Assembly (NCBI RefSeq): GCF_042100115.1
Contig: NC_091272.1
Location: forward strand, 3,658,001-3,722,000
Length of the DNA: 64,000 nt
Direction: 5' to 3'
Source: Alternaria dauci
Lineage: Eukaryota; Ascomycota; Dothideomycetes; Pleosporales; Pleosporaceae
This document shows, piece after piece, positions 55,345-64,000 of the stretch; positions within the stretch are counted from its first letter, which is position 1, and each line of letters begins with the position of its first letter. The position numbers and the translations under genes are program-made. The notes below the pieces were generated by a model. That model searched no databases, was not told the DNA's origin, and saw only the letters and a list, made by a program, of their open reading frames with translations.

Positions 55345-57717
55345 TCACTGGCTAGCTTCCGTTCTCTGAGGCGCCCACCCCTTGAGCCAGCTCCTTGCCT
55401 TATCCAGGTCCCCACCCTCAGCCTCCATTGCCGCAATACACCACTCTAGACTATATCCACCCTTACCCTCGATACCCTTTTCCGCAGCAATCATCTCAGC
55501 CAACGTCCTAGACTTTTGCGTCCTCTCGTCGACGCAAAAGTGCAGCGGAGTGTCATAACCCTTCCCATCCATGCCCTGCAAGAACGGCTTCACGAGCGGT
55601 ATAGCGTCTTTGGTGGGTACAGACTTGTCTTCCTGCCCCAAGTTCTTACGCCCCGTGCGACAATATTCGTTCCTGCACCAAGCCTTCCCACAGCCGGTAA
55701 GTAACTGAGAAAGGTAGCGGCGCTCGATGCGGCGACGGAGTGCTTTGCCTTCTGGATCGTGCAAAGAGACGTAGAGGGGCCCGAAACAGACACTGCACAG
55801 GCCAATCTCGTTGCCTGGACCCTGACCTTTGCGCGTTCCAGCTCGCGTGTCGCCTGCCTTGTTTGCGCCATCTTGAGTACGGCCGCAATTGACGTTCCGG
55901 CACATGCGCGGTGGTGGGCGGGATAGGCGTTCTAGATCATGGTGTCGGAGATGTGTGTCCATATCCCTAAATCGCACGATCTTATTGCAGAGGTGACATT
56001 CTGTTGTTCGGCCGCCGTCTGCTAGTTCGTGTGGGGTAAGACCGGAGAGGAGGAGTTCTGGAGATTGATCATTCGGGTCGCCTTCTTGTGGGACCTGGAG
56101 GTGGCAGAAGCGGCAGAGAATCAGCTTGCCCGGACATACTGTAGTCTTGTGGTGTGAGAGCATGGGTATCGATGGGAATTCCATATCACAAGTTGAGCAC
56201 ACCTGTGGCGTATGGTAGAGAGCATCGTGTTTCTGTCGGCTCAACGCAGTATTACCACTAAAGGTATCGTGCGGACAATGCCAGTGGTTTTGAAAGGCTG
56301 GCGAACGCTTCTGGAAAACTTGGCCGCAACCTTGAGGGCAGAGAATGTTGTTTCTTAAACAAAAGTTCTCGTGTAAAAAGAGTGAGCCTTTGGGTACTCG
56401 TTGCCTGCAGTTTTGACAGGTCACTTCGTCTGGTCCCGCCGTTCCATTCGTCTCCGAAACCCCTTCCATATTATCTTCTGCTTCTGTGTTGGGGTCGTAA
56501 ATTGACACCTTCAAGCGGAAGGGTTTGGGTGTGTTTGAGGGTGATTCGGATGGGTATGCGTGGACTGAGATCCATACAGCTTCTGCATCGTCGAGTTCGA
56601 CGTTTGTAGGGCGCAGACGTATACGTTTCGGATACTGGCTTGTTATGTCTGCAAAGACATGCTCGTCTTCCCGTGGGCGAGCTCTTTGTCGTGACGAGTA
56701 TGGGCTGACGAACAGATCAATCTCATCCCCGTCGTCCACTTCGTCCAAGAGGATCTCCAATCCCTGAGATCTGTCCCATGACGACAACTCAAAGTCGACG
56801 TATTCCCCTTCGAGTACCTGTCCAGGTTGAGCATTGAATATGTCAACCTTGCCGCCAGTGGAACTGCCTTGCGACGTTCCGGGTGCGCGGTGCATCTTCG
56901 CAGCTATCCTCTTCATTGTTTCGCGTGCCTGTTCTTCGTTCAAAGCCTCGATGTCCACCTCCAGGTCCGTGTCTACTACGCAAATGCCATCCCCTTCAGG
57001 CTTGAAGCCGTCTACAAGGAAACGAAACTCCTCGCGTTTGCCATCAACCCCTCGGCCACCGTATACAACCAAGACCTCGCCATTCGTCAGAGTCGTAAAG
57101 TTGGATCTTAGATGCTCCTCGAGTAGCGATTTCCAGTCTTCTGGATCATAACCAGCTTCGAGCGGCCGCAGCTTTACAAAGGTGCCCTTGGGCAGCTGTT
57201 TGGCATGCACCGTAATCTTTGTAGGTGTAGCACCATCGGTCCCAAGCGGTGTTTCTCCATTCGACATGGCTACATCGACTCCATTCTGGCCATTTGGACT
57301 AGCATTCCTCGAAGGCTCTGCAGATTGGGCCTTGATTCCCAACGCCTCTTTCAGGAAAATGCTCAGCACGACCTCGCCCTCCTCTGCCGAGAACTCGCGT
57401 ATCCCGGCGTGTACAACTCTGCCATTGTCCGGGTTTACGAGTCGAAAGGTAAGCGGGTGGGGTAGCTGCTGGAAGCGATCCTGCGTCTGTTGTCTTGCGT
57501 GGCGTTCGGCGTTGAACGTGTACGGGTTGAAGGGATCGAAAGCGGTGATATGCGGTCGGTTCTCGTCGACGTGAACAACGGGCGCGGCCGCGAGAAGTTG
57601 CTCCAGTGCTGATGGTGGAAGGAGAAGTTTGTCGCCCGGTAGCGTGCTTCGGGATACGTGCGCGACGTCGTACTGAGCGGACCACTTCAACTCTGCTGGC
57701 TCTGCTTCGGGATCCAT
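55345..57717 (-). CDS. UFD1-domain protein with zinc fingers, AZUL and UBA-like end
   Basis: An intronless 790-residue gene. The UFD1 N-domain (double-psi barrel type) covers about 20-245: GDKLLLPPSALEQL, HPLTFRLVNPDNGR, EVVLSIFLKEALG and AKQLPKGTFVKLRPLEAGY. UFD1 works with Npl4 and Cdc48 to extract ubiquitinated proteins. A beta-rich part follows (290-415), then TRAF-like zinc fingers from about 434 (CQNCRQRVPKGSLFLHENFC, CPQGCGQVFQ) and further Cys/His pairs to about 594. Near 660-686 is an AZUL-type zinc motif (RRRIERRYLSQLLTGCGKAWC, NEYC), known from UBE3A. The last 35 residues (YSLEWCIAAMEAEGGDLDKARSWL) look like a UBA/CUE helix bundle. This is much longer than ordinary UFD1 (about 350 residues), so it is probably a distinct fungal paralogue that links ubiquitin binding to Cdc48. 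Confidence 0.9.
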   Translation of the reverse strand: MDPEAEPAELKWSAQYDVAHVSRSTLPGDKLLLPPSALEQLLAAAPVVHVDENRPHITAFDPFNPYTFNAERHARQQTQDRFQQLPHPLTFRLVNPDNGRVVHAGIREFSAEEGEVVLSIFLKEALGIKAQSAEPSRNASPNGQNGVDVAMSNGETPLGTDGATPTKITVHAKQLPKGTFVKLRPLEAGYDPEDWKSLLEEHLRSNFTTLTNGEVLVVYGGRGVDGKREEFRFLVDGFKPEGDGICVVDTDLEVDIEALNEEQARETMKRIAAKMHRAPGTSQGSSTGGKVDIFNAQPGQVLEGEYVDFELSSWDRSQGLEILLDEVDDGDEIDLFVSPYSSRQRARPREDEHVFADITSQYPKRIRLRPTNVELDDAEAVWISVHAYPSESPSNTPKPFRLKVSIYDPNTEAEDNMEGVSETNGTAGPDEVTCQNCRQRVPKGSLFLHENFCLRNNILCPQGCGQVFQKRSPAFQNHWHCPHDTFSGNTALSRQKHDALYHTPQVCSTCDMEFPSIPMLSHHKTTVCPGKLILCRFCHLQVPQEGDPNDQSPELLLSGLTPHELADGGRTTECHLCNKIVRFRDMDTHLRHHDLERLSRPPPRMCRNVNCGRTQDGANKAGDTRAGTRKGQGPGNEIGLCSVCFGPLYVSLHDPEGKALRRRIERRYLSQLLTGCGKAWCRNEYCRTGRKNLGQEDKSVPTKDAIPLVKPFLQGMDGKGYDTPLHFCVDERTQKSRTLAEMIAAEKGIEGKGGYSLEWCIAAMEAEGGDLDKARSWLKGWAPQRTEASQ

Positions 57718-58741
57718 GGTAGACGTGTCTTAGCTAGGAAGAGTTGAAGGTAGGGACTGTGGCAGGAAATGCATGGGCGATAGCAGTTGTTTTGCTCGAG
57801 GCGTGAAACGGCTGACATATGCACCTTTCGACTCGAAGCTTCGGTGAATGCCTGGCGTCATTGCGCTTCCCATCCGCGCCTCGGCCCGTTAGGCTTATCG
57901 ATAGCACTCGCGCCTCGCGTAGTAACGCGCGGAGGTACCGCTATCGTTGGACGGGGAAAACTTCCCATTCTCACCAACCCTAGTCTCTATCTATGTCCGG
58001 CCTGAGATGTTCGGCGTCCGGTGAGCAACCTCTCCCCCGGCGCATTGGCGGGAGGCGATCACTAGCCTTCCTTGGACACTCCGATTGGCCACCACGAAAG
58101 GGCAACCGCAACATGCGACCTACAATGCGTATGCAAAGCTGAAGAATCAAAGTTTGCAAGTCTCTTGTCTTTCCAGCAAGGAAGCCGTGGCTCTGCCCGG
58201 GCAACTATCCTGCGGAGCTGTGGCACCACGTATACTAAGACTCTTGTTGAGTTTCGATATGTCGATTCATGCTCGTAACCGGCCAGCGTGGGGCAAATAC
58301 GCAAATACCCCGGTGGCTTCGAGTGTCGCGTCGCATGTCTGACATCTCGCAGCGACTGTTTTAGCCTGTTTCCACAGCCCACATCCAAGACGTCCGGCGC
58401 GGCCTTGGCTGCAAGACGTGTTCCAATCTGTGCTTCATCTCGGCCTGATCTCGCAGGAAGCTTTTGAGTTGCGTACTACACCGGCCTTGGCAGGGTCTCC
58501 AATTGCGATCGCCGCAGGGAGTGAAGCCACCGGCGGCATCCCACGCCTACGCAAACCCCATCTTCTGCAGCGTCTCAACCTCGATTAGTCTTTCCTTTTG
58601 CTCATCCAACACACACCTGCAGTGTCAGATCAGTGGCACGTGTCTGTCTGGGCTGCCGTCGTGCTTTGTGATAAAGAATCGGTGAGTACCCATCTAACCC
58701 TCTGGCCAAACTTCTCTGGTTGCATTCCCCAAACACTCGCC
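57718..58741. promoter_or_regulatory. Divergent promoter region (UFD1-AZUL / F-box-like genes)
   Basis: About 1 kb between the two starts. No supported gene. The open frame of the downstream gene runs upstream to 58598 but through a non-ATG codon and without conserved content. Confidence 0.45.
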
Positions 58742-60103
58742 ATGGGCCCTTCTACCTTCAGTGACGACCTCCCTACCTCCTTGGCCGACTTGCTCTCCAA
58801 CACCTTGATCCTGCGCCAAACTGCTCCCTACCTGCCAATATCTGCCCTTCGTAACCTGTCGCGAACCTGCAAGTCTCTACATCATGCCGTCTTCCAGTCG
58901 CCAGAAGCCTTCCGCTACCTGGACCTCTCCCCCGTAAAGTCTGCTATCGTGCCTTTCGATGGACCTCTTGATGTCGGTGGTGTCAATTTTCGCGCTGAGC
59001 GAATGGATGAAGCGCTCACGGAAGACGACTTCTACAGCGGTCGTCTACGTCATATCTTCAACAGACTAGAGAAGCTCCACGTCCTGCGTAACGTGCATAC
59101 ACTCGTGCTAGACGGACTCAGCGTGACAGCAGAGTTGGTCAAAGAACTGCTTACCGAAGAACGGTTCAACGTTCGTATACTCTCTATTCGCGAGACTAAG
59201 CACATGAACGAGCGAAAGCTTCAGCAATACCTCCGATACGCGGTTCGACCATCAAGGCCCGCGGGCACACCTCGAGTCAAAGGCATCTACATCTTTGGAC
59301 CCCGCGACCGAACACCGCGTCCTGCATCGCCCGCGACGAGAAAACTGTCCGCAGACATTCCTAGAGGTGTAACGACTTCACAAGGAGCACAAATCGGGGC
59401 ACAATGGAACGAGAAATCGCAACAGGCCTTGGACGCTATGCTAGCGCGGACTGAGGACAAATGGTATCAGTCTTCCGGAAAAGTCATATCAAAGCGGCCG
59501 TCGCCGGAATGGGCAGAAATACTCCAAGCGTGCGAAGGCATCATCGCTTTCGATGCTGTTCTGTGCAGAGGACCGCGACACGACCCGAGCAAAGCATTCG
59601 TTAGGGAGGCAACTGCAAGTGGAGCGACTCATCCGTCCTCGTTCCTGCGGCCTACAATTGCCACAGTTGCACTCGGCCCATCGGGCTGCGAGACCTGTCA
59701 CTCGTCTCCAGAAGGACCAGCGATTTTCGGCGACTCAAGTCCATCCCACCATCCGTTACTCAGTCCAGTACCGCTGCATGGCTCTTCCGTGCGTGCTGCT
59801 CAGATACCGCATACTCGCGACGGTTCTGCGCCACCGCCTCTGATAGTGCGATGCGAGGACTGCCTCAAGGGACGCTGGTGCGAAAGATGTCACAAGTGGT
59901 GGGACGAGGATTGCTACACTGGATCCGTTACCGCCCAACGTACGGAACTACAGCAAACTGAGCTTACCGAGAGCTTGAAATCCGACGGGACCAGTCAACT
60001 GCTCCCAAAGCAAACGATCAAGGTACATATGGGCCTCTGCGTGGAACACTGCCTCCGTGAAGAAATGATGGCCGGAGCCGGTAGCGACGGGATGTGGGGA
60101 TGA
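58742..60103 (+). CDS. F-box-like protein with Cys-rich C-terminus
   Basis: From the ATG at 58742 (MGPSTFSDDLPTSL) the frame codes for 453 residues to a TGA at 60101-60103. Residues 30-60 (YLPISALRNLSRTCKSLHHAVFQ) look like a degenerate F-box; LRNVHTLVLDGLSV and FNVRILSIRETKHM look like leucine-rich-repeat strands. The C-terminal part is a zinc-type cluster: VRCEDCLKGRWCERCHKWWDEDCY and GLCVEHCLREEMMAG, ending GAGSDGMWG. Such proteins are widespread, undescribed F-box members in filamentous ascomycetes. Further spliced, Cys-rich coding sequence starts right after this stop in another frame (next entry), so the 3' end may be longer. Confidence 0.8.
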   Translation: MGPSTFSDDLPTSLADLLSNTLILRQTAPYLPISALRNLSRTCKSLHHAVFQSPEAFRYLDLSPVKSAIVPFDGPLDVGGVNFRAERMDEALTEDDFYSGRLRHIFNRLEKLHVLRNVHTLVLDGLSVTAELVKELLTEERFNVRILSIRETKHMNERKLQQYLRYAVRPSRPAGTPRVKGIYIFGPRDRTPRPASPATRKLSADIPRGVTTSQGAQIGAQWNEKSQQALDAMLARTEDKWYQSSGKVISKRPSPEWAEILQACEGIIAFDAVLCRGPRHDPSKAFVREATASGATHPSSFLRPTIATVALGPSGCETCHSSPEGPAIFGDSSPSHHPLLSPVPLHGSSVRAAQIPHTRDGSAPPPLIVRCEDCLKGRWCERCHKWWDEDCYTGSVTAQRTELQQTELTESLKSDGTSQLLPKQTIKVHMGLCVEHCLREEMMAGAGSDGMWG

Positions 60104-60112
60104 TGGTCCTAC

Positions 60113-60531
60113 CTTGGCGCGCGAGAAGCGATGCTACCTTGAGGCCGTTACGATGTAGTTGGATTCCGGAAACCAGTCTTACCCAGACTGGCCGTGGAGC
60201 CTGGCTATTGGATAATTGCACCTGGAACTGTCACTTGCGCGCCAAGGTAAGTGCTCGATCTTTAATCAAGAAACAGGCTAACGTGAATCGATACAGATTG
60301 TCGGTGTTAGACGTGATTGTTTTGGCTGTGGCCACACGTGTATAAGCTGTAAGGAGCTTTTCATTCGGACTTGCAAGAAATGTAACAACGAGTATTGTCG
60401 TGAAGACAACGACGCGTCTTCCGACACCATGGTCAGTGCAACACAGCGAGATAATGTATGGACGGCTACTGATGCATACACAGTGTGACTGGTGCAACTA
60501 TACCTCAAGGCGAACCAGGGAGATGTACTGA
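60113..60531 (+). CDS. Cys-rich exons downstream of the F-box-like gene (possible 3' continuation)
   Basis: Three blocks look coding: about 60113-60246, then 60297-60431 and 60484-60531. The two introns between them are canonical (GTAAGT..GATACAG with a GGCTAACG branch, 50 nt; GTCAGT..TACACAG with a CTACTGATGC branch, 52 nt). Joined, they encode WLLDNCTWNCHLRAK, IVGVRRDCFGCGHTCISCK, RTCKKCNNEYCRED and CDWCNYTSRRTREMY, a clear zinc-binding cysteine pattern with a TGA end. The frame is not that of the upstream gene, and no ATG precedes it convincingly. Either these are the last exons of the F-box-like gene, reached by an intron that skips its stop (GTAGCG at 60081 to GTGGAG at about 60201 is phase-consistent but weak), or a frameshift has separated them. 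Confidence 0.5.
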
Positions 60532-61137
60532 ACTTGGCTTTCATGGCTTGGGAAGAGCCTAGATACCTTTTGTGGCGACGGAAGCGAGACTGCTTGCGAA
60601 TACGACGACCGTCAGTTTCCTGATGCATGAATGACGACTCTCCTCTTAGTATTAGTGTTAGATAGATACCCCCCTCAAACACATGAATAATTGTTTCTGA
60701 ACGAACATGGCCAAGTTTTACGAACAAATGCCCGTCATGTTGTATGTTTGCGCTTCAGATACACGCAGAAGTGCCATAGGGCTTCGTCGCCTTCATGGTG
60801 CTGCCAAGCCCCGGCGGCTTGTGAATGGCCAACGCCGATGCACACGATGACATGTGGCTGCCACTTTGAGCCATAACATTGAAAACAAACTATCTTTCTC
60901 TCAACTTCAGCGAGCGAGTCTTCAATTCCGCAAACTAAAAGACCACATTTCCCGCCATCTGTCCTTTCCGCCCAAGAGTCCCCGGTGAGGTCGTCCTCCG
61001 CTCCACGTACCCTTTCGATCCAAACCCACCTCCGCTAGACCTCCGCCAGGCTCCAGCAGTGCGAATCCCTCGCGGCCAGATCGCTACATCTCGAAACTTA
61101 CCTCTAATCACGATACTCCACGCATCGCAGCTGAACA
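60532..61137. other. Intergenic, promoter of YIP1
   Basis: About 600 bp with no supported gene. It holds the promoter and leader of the YIP1 gene. Confidence 0.5.
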
Positions 61138-62317
61138 ATGGCGCAATACGGATACGGACAGAACGCTCAATACGGCGCAGGAAACGCGCAAAACCTCCAA
61201 TTCTACCCATCTTCATTCTCCAACCAGCCAGTATCTGGACATTCCACACCATTCCAGGCAAACTATGGCGCACCGGCGAGTCAAGCATACCCCACACAGT
61301 ATGGCACGGGATTCGCTGCACCGGGTGTGAGTGGGCAGATGGGTATGGGCGCTTCAGGGCTGCGGACTGGATGGCTGGCAGCTTTTGGTACTGAAGGGTA
61401 TGTCGCGAGGACGTGTTTGTGTAGCAATCGCTGACTTGTAACAGATATGACGGGGAGCCGCCGCTACGTACGCAACACCGAGTCCACGATCGCATTCGAC
61501 GAGCTGACATTGTGTAGTGGAAGAGTTGGGAGTGAATTTCGGACACATACAAATGAAGGTTGGTTCTGGATTATGGTTGTGTGCGATTCACAGCTGACCA
61601 TCAATAAGACATTGGCCGTTCTGAACCCATTTGGTCGCATCGACCAGCACATCATGGACGACAGCGACGTAGCAGGTCCTATACTTTTCTTTCTGATTTT
61701 CGGCACATCATTACTGGTATGAAGGATAATAGCAACCGAGGAAAACTAGAGCTGACAGGAGCAGTTGTCCGGCAAGCTTCATTTTGGTTACATCTACGGT
61801 GAGCCAAGCAACCGTTTGAAGAAAATAACGGCTGACTGAAACAGGCCTGGCGTTCGTCGGCACAATCCTACTCCACCAGATCCTCTCGCTCATGTCTCCA
61901 CCTGTCAACGCGGTTGAGGCAACCCCCGGAGACCACGGTCACCCGCATGGCTCACACCTTGGCTCCTCGTTGACGTTCCCACGATCAGCCTCTGTGCTTG
62001 GATACTGTCTGCTTCCTCTCGTACTCGTGTCGATGTTTGGAATCATTGTTCCGCTTGACGGGCTGTTTGGATATCTTCTGACTGGCTTGGCCATCACATG
62101 GTGTTCTTACAGCTCCAGTTCAATGTTTACCGTTGTTGGTAAGTTGGGACTTCTGACAGGGTCGTTATAGAGACTGACATACTTCACAGGGCGCATGACT
62201 TCGATGCGAGGCTTGGTAGCATATCCCATGGTTCTGTTCTATGGTAGTTTTGGTATCATGGCCATCTTCAGCTCTCGGGGGACTGGCCAGTTGGCAGCGA
62301 AGGCGGCGGGATCCTAG
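61138..62317 (+). CDS. YIP1: Yip1/YIPF5-family Golgi membrane protein
   Basis: Seven exons: 61138-61397, 61445-61467, 61518-61558, 61609-61716, 61765-61798, 61845-62138 and 62190-62317; 295 residues. All six introns are 46-51 nt with GT..AG borders and CTGAC/CTGAA branch points. Exon 2 is a 23-nt microexon. The soluble N-terminus is Gln/Tyr/Gly-rich, then comes the family hallmark [18 protein letters not shown] followed by [12 protein letters not shown], which is complete only when the small exons are included. Five membrane segments follow ([81 protein letters not shown]). Yip1 binds Rab-type GTPases and acts in ER-to-Golgi vesicle formation. Confidence 0.95.
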
Positions 62318-62632
62318 AGAACGGCCGTGGAAGGGCGACGCAAGAGACTTTTGGACTGGAATATGAAAAAAAGGCTTGCATGTATACGTACAAAATTATG
62401 AACATACCTGAAAACATATCCAAATATTGCTTCCAAATCATCCATCACTGCATTGAAAGGTCTGGCCAATCGGAGTGTGGCTGACCTGCTTAGAGCGATG
62501 ACGACGAGGACCCTGCACGAAATTGTTTCTCCCGATAAACTCCGCCACCCGTTCCATCTTCTTCAGCCCTATATACCCTTGCTTGCCTCTTGTTTTCGCA
62601 GCCGTAATTCTTCTTCTACACGATTATCCATT
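62318..62632. other. Intergenic (YIP1 3' region and CYC3 promoter)
   Basis: About 315 bp. It begins with an A-tract (GAAAAAAAGG) 3' of YIP1 and ends in a TC-rich leader before the ATG at 62633. No gene seen. Confidence 0.5.
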
Positions 62633-63711
62633 ATGGGTTGGTTCTGGGCAGACACCGCACCCGCCGCACCTGCGGCACGTGTTGCGCCGCACCCTATGCC
62701 TCGAGGCAGCATGGAGCCTCCAGTATGTCTTGTGTCACTCCACATGCGCATGCGCTTCTAACAACATCGCAGCCAGAATGTCCAATGCACAAAAAACCCA
62801 CAGCGCCCGTAGTTGCCGAAAAGAAGACGCCGCAAGGCGCCTGCCCCTACGTTCCGCCTGAGAATGCCTCTACCAGCGCATCAGAGCCACCGCCAAAGAC
62901 CGGCTTGCTCGCCCGCCTCAACCCTCTCAACAACATGTTCTCCGAACTCTCAAACGAGCGAGCAGAGAAACAGTCCGTCAACCTCCCTCTCGAGCGCGAA
63001 ACGTCCACGATACCCAAAGGCGACGGGTCGCTCTGGGAGTACCCCTCACCCCAGCAAATGTACAACGCCATGCTACGCAAAGGCTACACCGACACGGACA
63101 TCACAGCCGTCGAGTCCATGGTCGGCGTACACAACTTCCTCAACGAGGGCGCCTGGGCCGAGATCATGGGCTGGGAGCGACGCTTCTCTCGCGGCCTAGT
63201 AGAAGGTTACGAGATTTGCAAAAAGGGCGAAGACGTCGCAAACTTTATGCTCGGCACCCACGAAGACCCCTTTGACACGACAACCTGGGATCAAAAGGAT
63301 ATTCCGCCCCCGAAACTCCTTCGTTTTACTGGTCGCCCGACCGAACCGACGCCGAAATCGCAAATACTGCAGTGGCTCGGTTATGTCATGCCGGAGAAGT
63401 TTGGCACGGCGCCGCCGTTCGATCGCCACGACTGGTTCGTCGAACGCTGTAATGAGAAGGGGTGCAAGGAGATTAGATACGTGATTGATTACTACGAGGG
63501 TGAGCCCGAACCTACGGGCGAACCTGTCTTCTTCCTCGACGTTAGGCCGGCGGTCGATGGCCCAACGAGTGCGGCGGAGAGGTTGATCAGAACCGGCACG
63601 GATGTCTGGTGGAGGGCGTCTGGGGGTGTGGCGAGGGAACTGAAGAAGTTGGAGGAAGCAAAGAAGAAGAAGGATGAGGAGTGGGCTGCTAAGAGCAGGC
63701 AGTACAACTAG
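62633..63711 (+). CDS. CYC3: Holocytochrome c synthase (cytochrome c haem lyase)
   Basis: Two exons, 62633-62722 and 62773-63711, with a 50-nt intron (GTATGT..ATCGCAG, branch CTTCTAACAAC); 342 residues. The enzyme joins haem covalently to apocytochrome c in the mitochondrial intermembrane space. The start is the ATG at 62633 (MGWFWADTAPAAPAA); the longer unspliced frame gives an unrelated N-terminus. ECPMHKK and GACPYVP are the two Cys-Pro haem-regulatory motifs. The haem lyase core contains WEYPSPQQMYNAMLRKG, VHNFLNEGAWAEIMGWE (holding the haem-binding His), PFDRHDWFVERC and YVIDYYEGEPEPTGEPVFFLDVRPA. The C-terminal tail is Lys-rich. I see no clear c versus c1 specificity marker. Confidence 0.95.
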
Positions 63712-64000
63712 GATGACGGTATTGATATGTGTATATGAGGCATTGGGCGGCGTTTGTTGGTTTGGTGTTTCTGTATAATTGGTTTGTACGACACATGGGC
63801 TTTACTGATGATCTGGATTGGTGGGGGGCCCGCTTTCGTGGTTCTGTCGTTACACCGGTACGTTTCTCTACTCTGGCTTTTGTAGCTGTAGTTTTTCTTT
63901 ACAACATCTATTTCATCCGCAAACAACACACGAAATCTTGCTACCTATGCACCCCGATAAACGTCCTCTCACCCCGATACATATGGATGCTCCGACTGAA

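Noticed and set aside
60876..61552. A 205-codon minus-strand frame over the start of YIP1
   Set aside because: Antisense to YIP1 exons 1-3 and its leader. The plus-strand model with six canonical introns accounts for the region.

Overview
The window is nuclear DNA of a filamentous ascomycete. Genes are dense and lie on both strands. Introns are short (mostly 44-130 nt), with GT..AG borders and CTRAY-like branch points a few bases before the acceptor. Several families are typical of such fungi: a CFEM protein, a Zn(II)2Cys6 regulator, an Rds1-type protein, GH55 and GH128 glucanases and a CorA-like protein. The overall flavour (CorA-like protein, kinase-vWA fusion, small spliced proteins) suggests Dothideomycetes, perhaps Pleosporales; this is inference, since no marker gene settles it. 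I see no rRNA, tRNA, CRISPR array, intact transposon or secondary-metabolite core gene.

Layout. 1-6.5 kb: the 3' part of a disordered protein, a CFEM GPI-anchor protein and a GCIP-family protein. 7.4-14 kb, all on +: a tiny three-exon gene, a CorA-like membrane protein and a protein kinase fused to a von Willebrand A domain; this is the most accessory-looking stretch. 14-22 kb: long-form tRNase Z, a short-chain dehydrogenase, fibrillarin (NOP1) and ribosomal protein L17, the last two divergent. 23-31 kb: a GPI-anchored GH128 glucanase, an Rds1/late-sexual-development protein, a Zn2Cys6 factor divergent from a DUF2306 membrane protein, and a second dehydrogenase. 31.8-42 kb: an Sfl1-like HSF-type regulator divergent from an F-box protein, a yeast Hpt1-like phosphoribosyltransferase and a TBC Rab-GAP. 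43-51 kb: a UBE2L3-like E2 divergent from a BTB protein, an inositol monophosphatase and a GH55 exo-beta-1,3-glucanase. 53-64 kb: a hotdog thioesterase divergent from a hydrophilic repeat protein, a UFD1/zinc-finger/AZUL protein divergent from an F-box-like protein, YIP1, and holocytochrome c synthase (CYC3).

Most genes are housekeeping and independent. Recurring themes are ubiquitin handling (E2, BTB, two F-box-type proteins, UFD1-AZUL), RNA and ribosome biogenesis (tRNase Z, NOP1, RPL17) and beta-glucan hydrolysis at the wall (GH128, GH55). Exon structures were derived by hand from splice signals, reading phase and family conservation. Where a junction stays open, the entry says so.
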